Source: JALYIM01 sp040003205 (GTDB lineage: Bacteria > Acidobacteriota > Terriglobia > Terriglobales > Acidobacteriaceae). Taken from it: DNA of 9,687 bases. Position numbers and translations under genes: made by a program. The stretch is from assembly GCA_040003205.1 (NCBI GenBank), contig JBDUDA010000109.1, positions 1-9,687 of the forward strand, in the 5' to 3' direction. Positions 4,996-9,687 of this stretch are shown here, piece after piece. Numbering within the stretch: the stretch's first letter is position 1; every line of letters begins with the position of its first letter. Under the pieces are notes generated by a model. That model ran no database searches. It was not told the origin of the DNA and saw only the letters and a program-made list of their open reading frames with translations.

Positions 4996-6348
4996 TCATC
5001 GCCCCGGCGACCCCTGGAATAGCGGCCACAACTGGTTGCCGATCACACGATAGATAGAAAAAGCGCTGCCCGCCTCAGAAACCTGGCGAAAAAGCAGCTC
5101 GGCGCGACCGTCGCCATCGGCGTCTACGGCATCGATAAATTCGAGCTGCGGGATGGCGTCCAGATGGTCGGAATCCGCCACGTTCGCGAAGGCCTTGTGC
5201 AATTCAGCATAGATATCATCTCGAGCTACCAGCGTAACCACGTATTCACGGAGCGATTTCGTGCTCCCCTTTCCCTGAAGCGAAGGAAGCGAGGCCCGCG
5301 CTGTTAACACAAGTACTGGTTCGTTGCTGCTGGAGATGTCCAGCATTCGAAAGTTCACATCTTCGAAATTGGGCTGCAACGCGATCACAGGCTTCGCGGA
5401 CTTTCCCCCGGCTCGCGACGGCGCAGAAGCAGATGCATGGTTCAGTTGCTTTTCCCGCTCGCGCACTGCGTCCGCAGCCATCGCCAGCATCTTCTTGCGA
5501 AACTTCGCCTCTTCGTCCGGCTTCAGGTCGTAAGAGTAAGAGTGGGTCTCGGGACCACCGGCGTCGGAAATCGCAGGGAAAATTTGGATTCCCGCTTCGA
5601 CTTTGGTATTCGCTGGGACAGAGGCTTTTTCAGTGCTCTGAGATTTCGCGAGGGCATCGGTTGCGCGGTTCGCCTGTTCGGGCCGCGTTGCCGGCGGAAT
5701 GCCGCGCCTCAAAGCGGGACGGTTCGGATCAACTGGCTCTTGATCATCCGTAACAGCAGATGATTCCGTCGAAGCCTTCAGGGGAGTCTTTTCTGAAGTC
5801 GGAGTACTTTCCGGAGTAGAAGACTTTTCACTCGATGGCTGAGTGTCGCTGGATTTCTCTGGACTGGACCTTTTCAAGGTCGGCCGCCCTTCTGCTTCTT
5901 CGCTCGGCTTCTTCGAACCCGCGGCAGTTTTCTTCGCCGCCTTCGCATCGGCCGCGGATTTGATCTCGGCTGCACTCTGCCACTTGCCCTCTCCTCTCCA
6001 CGCCGCGTCTCCGTGGAGTGCGCCACTGACAGTGAAGAATCCTTGGGAAGCCCCTGCCCGAAACGCTTCGTATACCGTTCCATATTCGAGCGCCATGGGG
6101 ACAGGAGCTGCTTTGTAGGCGCTGGCATCGTAGAATTTTCCATCCACCACGATCGTAACTGGAATCAGGTGCGCCTTTCCTTTTAGCGGCACTTCCACAA
6201 GCGCGAGCGCACGTGGACCCTTCGAGACATTTTTTGGCGCTGAACGCTGCGCTCTCGCGATTTGAAAGCTGATAACACTCGCAGCCAACAAGATGGCGAG
6301 GAATCGAGCGCTGGAGTATAACGTTGTTCGGAAGCGAAACAATCTCAT
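4996..6348 (-). CDS. Secreted protein with low-complexity linker and DxDxDG calcium-loop-like motif
   Basis: This is a 450-residue protein of unknown function. Residues 1-33 form a signal peptide: Arg-rich start (MRLFRFR), hydrophobic core FLAILLAASVISF, and likely cleavage after ARA (33/34), so it is exported. Residues 45-120 form a conserved-looking region (VEVPLKGKAHLIPVTIVVDGKFYDASAYK). Residues 130-250 are rich in Ser, Lys, Glu, Pro and Thr and are probably disordered. The C-terminal domain (about 325-450) contains D409-A-D411-G-D413-G-R-A-E417, the spacing of EF-hand or FG-GAP/VCBS calcium loops, followed by a short beta-rich tail. ATG 6348 is chosen because AGGA lies 7 bases upstream and the signal peptide begins there. 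An upstream ATG (6408) would add 20 residues inside the neighbouring peroxiredoxin gene. The start codon overlaps the divergent peroxiredoxin start. Confidence 0.78.
   Translation of the reverse strand: MRLFRFRTTLYSSARFLAILLAASVISFQIARAQRSAPKNVSKGPRALALVEVPLKGKAHLIPVTIVVDGKFYDASAYKAAPVPMALEYGTVYEAFRAGASQGFFTVSGALHGDAAWRGEGKWQSAAEIKSAADAKAAKKTAAGSKKPSEEAEGRPTLKRSSPEKSSDTQPSSEKSSTPESTPTSEKTPLKASTESSAVTDDQEPVDPNRPALRRGIPPATRPEQANRATDALAKSQSTEKASVPANTKVEAGIQIFPAISDAGGPETHSYSYDLKPDEEAKFRKKMLAMAADAVREREKQLNHASASAPSRAGGKSAKPVIALQPNFEDVNFRMLDISSSNEPVLVLTARASLPSLQGKGSTKSLREYVVTLVARDDIYAELHKAFANVADSDHLDAIPQLEFIDAVDADGDGRAELLFRQVSEAGSAFSIYRVIGNQLWPLFQGSPGR
6317..6322 (+). promoter_or_regulatory. Possible -10 element of the bcp-mpg operon
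   Basis: TATAAC (6317-6322) matches the -10 consensus in five positions. The matching -35 position (TGGCGA, 6294-6299) is poor. Transcription would begin near 6329, giving an 18-base leader with GGAAG (6330-6334) before ATG 6347. The element lies inside the signal-peptide region of the divergent gene. Confidence 0.3.
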
Positions 6349-6832
6349 GAATATTCCTGCCGGCAATGTACCGGAAATCAAGATCAATGATAAAGCCCCG
6401 CCGTTCACACTGCCTGATCAGAATGGTAAAGAAGTGTCATTGAAAGACTTTCGCGGCAAAACTGTGGTGCTCTATTTTTATCCTCGCGCCGACACTCCCG
6501 GATGCACCGTGGAAGCCTGCGAATTTCGCGACTCTCACGCAAACTCTGCAAAGTTGGATGCAGTAATTCTTGGCATCTCTCCCGATCAGCCAAAGGCTCT
6601 AAAGAAATTCGAGGAGAAATTTCAACTGCCATTTACCCTCCTCGCCGATGCAGAGAAGAAAGTGTGCAATGCATATGGCGTCATCCAGGAAAAGAATATG
6701 TATGGCAAAAAGGTTATGGGCGTGGTGCGGACAACTTTCATGATCGGACCGGATGGCCGCGTCAATCGCATCTTCCACAAAGTCAAAGCCAAGGGGCACG
6801 CCGCCGAAGTGCTCGCTTCCCTCAAGAAATAA
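6347..6832 (+). CDS. bcp: Bcp-type thiol peroxiredoxin (AhpC/TSA family)
   Basis: This cytosolic peroxidase reduces hydrogen peroxide and organic hydroperoxides, normally recycled by thioredoxin. The 161-residue protein shows the Bcp signature YPRADTPGCTVEACEFRD at residues 45-62. C53 is the peroxidatic cysteine (T50-x-x-C53) and C58, five residues on, is the usual resolving cysteine of atypical 2-Cys Bcp proteins. R128 in VVRTTF is the conserved arginine supporting the active site. The N-terminal APPFTLPDQNGKEVSLKDFRGK (17-38) and FMIGPDGRV (131-139) are also family-typical. ATG 6347 fits the family length of about 155; an upstream ATG (6293) would add 18 basic residues encoded opposite the neighbour's signal peptide and is unlikely. 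The stop overlaps the next start as TAATG, so translational coupling with the glycosylase is expected. Confidence 0.95.
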   Translation: MNIPAGNVPEIKINDKAPPFTLPDQNGKEVSLKDFRGKTVVLYFYPRADTPGCTVEACEFRDSHANSAKLDAVILGISPDQPKALKKFEEKFQLPFTLLADAEKKVCNAYGVIQEKNMYGKKVMGVVRTTFMIGPDGRVNRIFHKVKAKGHAAEVLASLKK

Positions 6833-7470
6833 TGCCACCAGCGCAACCTCTTCGGGCGCCGCTGCGGCGGGCATTCTTTAATCGCGATCCGCGCGTGGTC
6901 TCGCCCCATCTTCTCGGCAAGGTGCTGGTGAGGCGCTCGGGACGAGCAATCCTGTCTGCGCGAATTGTCGAAGTAGAAGCCTACTTGGGAGAAAATGATC
7001 CGGCAGCGCACACGGCCGCCGGGCGAACTTTGCGAAATGCCGTCCTTTTTGGCCCACCCGGATTTGCCTACGTGTACTTCATCTACGGAAACCACTATTG
7101 TCTGAATGTGTCGTGCCTGCCGGATGGAGTTGCCGGCGGAATCCTGATTCGCGCCCTCGAACCACTCACTGGCGTCAAGCAGATGGCCCGAGCGCGAGAA
7201 GTCGCGGTCAGCCATGAACGGGACCTTAAAAAACTCACCAGTGGTCCCGGAAGACTTGCCGAAGCCTTCGGAATTACTCGCGACCGCGACAATGGTAAAA
7301 ACTTGACTAGTGCGGCGTCCGATCTTTTCATCACGCAGGATAGCTATCGTGCAACCGGGATACTCTCTACTCCGCGCATCGGAATCACCAAAGCCTCGGC
7401 GCTAGCGCTACGCTTTGTAATTCCCGGAAACAAGTTTTTATCCGGATCGGCGAAATTGCAGCAGGCTTGA
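6832..7470 (+). CDS. mpg: 3-methyladenine (alkyladenine) DNA glycosylase, Mpg/AAG family
   Basis: This base-excision-repair enzyme removes alkylated purines such as 3-methyladenine, and in some members hypoxanthine. The 212-residue protein has the AAG signature RIVEVEAYLGENDPAAH (44-60). By spacing, E49, Y51 and H60 correspond to human AAG Glu125 (general base), Tyr127 and His136. GFAYVYFIYGNHYCLNV (77-93) holds the DNA-intercalating/aromatic region, and LIRALEP (105-111) contains the conserved arginine. SGPGRLAEAFGI (137-148) and a C-terminal PRIGITKA (181-188) complete the family pattern. The start is ATG 6832 in the TAATG overlap with bcp, and FFNRDP at 15-20 is the normal N-terminal motif. 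The same frame is open far upstream inside bcp, but that part is a shadow. A terminator follows seven bases after the stop. Confidence 0.95.
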   Translation: MPPAQPLRAPLRRAFFNRDPRVVSPHLLGKVLVRRSGRAILSARIVEVEAYLGENDPAAHTAAGRTLRNAVLFGPPGFAYVYFIYGNHYCLNVSCLPDGVAGGILIRALEPLTGVKQMARAREVAVSHERDLKKLTSGPGRLAEAFGITRDRDNGKNLTSAASDLFITQDSYRATGILSTPRIGITKASALALRFVIPGNKFLSGSAKLQQA

Positions 7471-7477
7471 TCCTATC

Positions 7478-7510
7478 AAGTGCGTTGTCACCTCACGCAC
7501 TTTTCATTTT
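7478..7510 (+). terminator. Intrinsic terminator of the bcp-mpg operon
   Basis: AAGTGCGT (7478-7485) pairs perfectly with ACGCACTT (7495-7502) around a 9-base loop. The T-rich tract TTTTCATTTT (7501-7510) follows, overlapping the stem foot. It lies seven bases after the mpg stop codon, as expected for the end of this two-gene operon. Confidence 0.65.
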
Positions 7511-7531
7511 GCCGAGTAAGTATCTTTCATC

Positions 7532-7552
7532 TGTCATTTGTCATTTGTCATT
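7532..7552. repeat. Three tandem copies of heptamer TGTCATT
   Basis: TGTCATT is repeated exactly three times (7532-7552), then continues as TGAC. TGTCAT is also the end sequence of the adjacent hairpin repeat at 7568, so the array may be derived from, or may extend, that element. Confidence 0.6.
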
Positions 7553-7567
7553 TGACTCTCCTTCACC

Positions 7568-7714
7568 TGTCATCTTGAGCAAAGAAACCGATTCGCTTGC
7601 GAATCGGTTTCTGCGTCGAAAGATCCCTTTAGCAACAGCAGCGCTGGCCCCAATAGGGATGCTTCGACTCCTTCGCCGTTCACTTCGTGAACGACTCACT
7701 CGCTCAGCATGACA
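7568..7714. repeat. Dispersed palindromic (REP/MITE-like) intergenic element
   Basis: The ends are imperfect inverted repeats: TGTCATCTTGAGC (7568-7580) and GCTCAGCATGACA (7702-7714), matching in 11 of 13 bases when one is reversed. Inside is a perfect 13-base stem, AGAAACCGATTCG (7583-7595) with CGAATCGGTTTCT (7600-7612) and loop CTTG. A second hairpin is CGTTCAC-TTC-GTGAACG (7677-7693). There is no ORF of note. Its right end resembles positions 24-38 of the window. It sits between the convergent mpg and panC genes and could also serve as a two-way transcription end. Similar TGTCAT..TGAGC elements are, from memory, numerous in Acidobacteriota and other soil bacteria. Confidence 0.6.
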
Positions 7715-7726
7715 AGTGGGTAGTAA

Positions 7727-8569
7727 CTAGCCGAGGACGGTGTTATCGATGAGCCGGGTTTTACCCAGGAAGGCCGCCACCGCCACCAGAGAAGGCCGTA
7801 AAATTTCTGTCACAGATTCGAGCGTCTCGGGATCGACAATTTCCAAATAATCGAGGCGAACTGAAGAATTCCCTGCCAATTCTTTCATTCCTTCTTCAAT
7901 TAATTTTGCCGAATTACGATCGCCCTGCTCGAACAGTTCACGCACCCGCGTGAGCGAGCGGTATAGCGCCAGCGCCGACTGTCGCTCGGCGGCAGTGAGA
8001 TAAGCATTCCGAGAACTCATTGCCAGTCCATCTTTCTCCCGCACGATGGGACCGACAACTATCTCCGTCGGCAGACGCAAATCGCGCCCCATGCGCTGGA
8101 TGATCGCAACCTGGGCCGCATCCTTCTGCCCGAAAAATGCACGGTCTGGCTCGACGACATTGAATAGCTTGGCTACAACTGTGGTCACTCCGCGAAAGTG
8201 TCCAGGCCGCGACTTGCCGCAAAGCCTGTCACTCAATCCCTCGACGACCACGTAGGTTGCAGCGCCGGTCGGATGCATCTCCTCCACCGCCGGCGCGAAT
8301 AAAATATCCACGCCCTCTTTTTCGAGCAACTCGCAGTCGCGCTCGAAGGTTCGCGGATATTTGTCGAGATCTTCCTGCGGACCGAATTGCAGAGGATTTA
8401 CAAAAATCGAAACCGCCGTCAAGTCCGACTGCGCCTGGGCCATTCTCACCAGCGAAAGGTGGCCTTCGTGAAGAGCTCCCATGGTTGGGACGAAGCCGAC
8501 ACGCTGGCCTTGGCAGCGGGCAGTTCTCGAAGCCCCTCGCATTTCTTCAACAGTACGAACAATTCTCAA
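7727..8569 (-). CDS. panC: Pantothenate synthetase (pantoate--beta-alanine ligase)
   Basis: This cytosolic enzyme condenses pantoate with beta-alanine using ATP, through a pantoyl-adenylate, the last step to pantothenate (vitamin B5) and hence CoA. The 280-residue protein has the nucleotidyl-transferase HxGH motif as PTMGALHEGH (28-37). FVNPLQFGPQEDLDKYPR is at 56-73, and RPGHFRGVTTVVAKLFN with PDRAFFGQKD is at 121-150. The KMSKS-equivalent MSSRNAYL is at 184-191. All binding motifs are intact and the length is normal. The start is TTG at 8569, which yields the family N-terminus (RIVRTVEEMR); the next ATG would remove part of the first strand. Only a weak GGA lies upstream. The gene is 67 bases downstream of panB on the same strand and is probably co-transcribed with it. 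It converges with mpg across the repeat region. Confidence 0.96.
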   Translation of the reverse strand: MRIVRTVEEMRGASRTARCQGQRVGFVPTMGALHEGHLSLVRMAQAQSDLTAVSIFVNPLQFGPQEDLDKYPRTFERDCELLEKEGVDILFAPAVEEMHPTGAATYVVVEGLSDRLCGKSRPGHFRGVTTVVAKLFNVVEPDRAFFGQKDAAQVAIIQRMGRDLRLPTEIVVGPIVREKDGLAMSSRNAYLTAAERQSALALYRSLTRVRELFEQGDRNSAKLIEEGMKELAGNSSVRLDYLEIVDPETLESVTEILRPSLVAVAAFLGKTRLIDNTVLG

Positions 8570-8636
8570 TTGAAATTAATCCGATGATATTGAGGAACTC
8601 ACGTCCCAAGCATGGGCATCGTTTCGCCGAAAAAAG

Positions 8637-9527
8637 TTATCGCCGCATGGTACGCTTTCGTTCAAGCACCGAGTCCAATGCTGCTCTGGTATCTTTCGGC
8701 AAGTGGTACGACGCGGCGTCAGAAGGATACTGCCCCGAACTAACATCGGCGCGAAACGCCTGCACAGCCTGGCTGATCACCGACGCGACATCTGCATAGC
8801 GCCGCACAAATTTTGCAGGCTCGGCGAACGTCAAATTGAGAATGTCGTGGATCACCAGCACCTGCCCATCGCATTCCGGACCGGCGCCGATACCGATGGT
8901 CGGAGTGCGCACTTCGGCCGTAATCATGGCAGCTACTTCTCGCGGAATGCCTTCCAAAAAAATGCACGCGACGCCTGCACGATCGAGCGCCACGGCGTCC
9001 CGCATAAGCTGTTCGATATCAGTCAAGGATTTACCTTGCACGCGATATCCGCCCATGACGTTCACCGATTGCGGAGTCAATCCGATATGCCCCGCAACCG
9101 GAATTTCGGCATCAATCACCCGACGAATCAAGTCGGCGCGCTTTTCGCCGCCTTCAATCTTCAAGGCTTCGGCGCCACCCTCTTTCACAAAGCGCGCGGC
9201 ATTGCGCAACGCGTCTTCAGGACTCACGTGGTAGGAGCCGTAGGGCATGTCCGCGATCAACAGAGCGTGCTGCACGCCGCGCCTGACAGCCTTGGCGTGG
9301 TGCAGCATCTCGTCCACCGTGACCGAGAGCGTATTCTCGTAGCCGAGCATGGTCATGGCCAGAGAATCGCCGACGAGAACTATGTCAATGCCCGCGCCAT
9401 CCACCAAACGTGCGGTGGCATAGTCATAGGCGGTAAGGCAGGAAATAAGATCGCGCTGGGATTTCTTGTTGCGAAGCGATGCAGGAGTGATCTTCTGGCG
9501 AGGGTCGCCAATCGGTATAAGGCTCAC
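8637..9527 (-). CDS. panB: Ketopantoate hydroxymethyltransferase (3-methyl-2-oxobutanoate hydroxymethyltransferase)
   Basis: This enzyme transfers a hydroxymethyl group from methylenetetrahydrofolate to 2-oxoisovalerate, giving ketopantoate, the first committed step to pantothenate. In the 296-residue form, metal ligands D54 (VGDSL) and D93 (ADMPYGSY), substrate residues K123/E125 (KIEGG), GHIGLTPQS (146-154) and catalytic E192 (FLEGIP) are present. IGIGAGPECDGQVLVIHD follows. GTG 9527 is preferred because GGAGG (9537-9533 on the minus strand) lies 5 bases upstream. An ATG at 9575 would give 312 residues, longer than the usual 260-280, with a weaker ribosome site. The gene precedes panC on the same strand; panD and panE are not in the window. 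The C-terminus has a family-atypical basic tail (ERKRTMRR). Confidence 0.95.
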   Translation of the reverse strand: MSLIPIGDPRQKITPASLRNKKSQRDLISCLTAYDYATARLVDGAGIDIVLVGDSLAMTMLGYENTLSVTVDEMLHHAKAVRRGVQHALLIADMPYGSYHVSPEDALRNAARFVKEGGAEALKIEGGEKRADLIRRVIDAEIPVAGHIGLTPQSVNVMGGYRVQGKSLTDIEQLMRDAVALDRAGVACIFLEGIPREVAAMITAEVRTPTIGIGAGPECDGQVLVIHDILNLTFAEPAKFVRRYADVASVISQAVQAFRADVSSGQYPSDAASYHLPKDTRAALDSVLERKRTMRR

Positions 9528-9532
9528 AACGT

Positions 9533-9537
9533 CCTCC
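9533..9537 (-). promoter_or_regulatory. Ribosome binding site deciding the panB start
   Basis: GGAGG on the minus strand lies 5 bases before the GTG codon at 9527-9525. This is the best-spaced Shine-Dalgarno for panB and favours that GTG over the ATG 48 bases further upstream. Confidence 0.6.
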
Positions 9538-9593
9538 AGTGCCCCTCCGCCGTGGCGGATAGAGCCCGAATGCATCTCGGCGATGCTGGAAGA

Positions 9594-9622
9594 ATTGTAG
9601 CCCCTGAAAGGGCGTTAGTCGA
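9594..9622 (-). promoter_or_regulatory. Putative promoter of the panBC operon
   Basis: On the minus strand TACAAT (9599-9594, 5/6 match) is preceded at 17 bases by TCGACT (9622-9617, 4/6 match). Transcription would start near 9587, leaving a leader of about 60 bases to GTG 9527, or about 12 bases to ATG 9575. No riboswitch-like structure is evident in so short a leader. The remaining bases to 9687 show no gene. Confidence 0.42.
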
Positions 9623-9687
9623 GAAGTTTGCTCATTACAAGCGGACGGATCTGTGCGTCTCGTTAGTGGCTTCTTTACACTAAGATA

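Noticed and set aside
6349..6408. 20-residue upstream extension of the secreted protein (start at 6408)
   Set aside because: It would run inside the peroxiredoxin coding region and put 20 residues before a clear signal peptide; ATG 6348 has AGGA at good spacing.
6502..6831. Upstream extension of the glycosylase frame
   Set aside because: It lies entirely within bcp in another frame and has no glycosylase similarity; the TAATG start at 6832 fits the family N-terminus.
7532..7552. CRISPR-like short repeats
   Set aside because: The repeats are contiguous heptamers without spacers and are too short; no cas gene is present.
7583..7612. The perfect 13-base hairpin as an intrinsic terminator
   Set aside because: No T-tract follows on either strand, so it is treated as part of the palindromic repeat, although it may still affect transcription.
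8570..8636. Separate promoter for panC in the panB-panC gap
   Set aside because: No -35/-10 pair with acceptable spacing was found on the minus strand; a single panBC transcript is simpler.
9528..9575. ATG 9575 as the panB start
   Set aside because: Not excluded, but GTG 9527 has GGAGG at 5 bases and gives a length nearer the family; the ATG has only a GAG directly before it.
8703..9683. Long plus-strand ORF opposite panB (326 codons), and a similar one at 8257-8799 opposite panC/panB
   Set aside because: Both are shadows of strongly recognised genes on the other strand; their His/Arg/Cys-rich composition is typical of antisense frames.

Overview
The window looks like a chromosomal segment from an Acidobacteriota-type bacterium (Koribacter/Terriglobia-like). 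This rests on gene content and style: a DUF2007 protein, a GAF-only protein, a secreted Ser/Lys/Glu-rich protein, a split LigD, frequent TTG/GTG starts, moderately GC-rich DNA, and palindrome-rich intergenic repeats with TGTCAT..TGAGC-type ends. The taxonomic call is inference from recognition, not from a database search.

Layout, left to right. Positions 1-39 hold the end of a dispersed hairpin repeat. A promoter and a UbiX-type flavin prenyltransferase follow (160-795, +). Positions 796-1411 hold no ordinary gene. Within them, about 1013-1362 looks like a self-contained transcription unit with a sigma70-like promoter, a strong Shine-Dalgarno before a 19-codon ORF, many hairpins, a 10-bp long-range helix that buries that Shine-Dalgarno, and a textbook intrinsic terminator. 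This is the most unusual part of the window. A DUF2007 protein (1436-1867, +) converges with a Nudix hydrolase (1888-2319, -). Divergent from the Nudix gene is a two-ORF LigD system: a 3'-phosphoesterase (2407-3240) and an ATP-dependent DNA ligase in the -1 frame (3309-4325). A run of nine A containing A-AAA-AAG lies where slippage would fuse the two. A GAF-domain protein (4347-4904, -) and a secreted protein with a calcium-loop-like motif (4996-6348, -) follow.

Divergent from the secreted protein, and sharing a CATG with its start codon, is a Bcp-type peroxiredoxin (6347-6832, +). It is joined by a TAATG overlap to a 3-methyladenine DNA glycosylase (6832-7470, +) that ends in an intrinsic terminator. 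The intergenic stretch 7471-7726 carries a heptamer tandem repeat and a second, complete copy of the hairpin repeat. Last, on the minus strand, is the pantothenate pair panB (8637-9527) then panC (7727-8569), with a promoter near 9594-9622.

Functionally, the window combines cofactor synthesis (UbiX, PanB, PanC) with DNA repair and oxidative-damage functions (Nudix, LigD parts, peroxiredoxin, alkyladenine glycosylase). No Ku gene, no LigD polymerase domain and no ubiD are present here.
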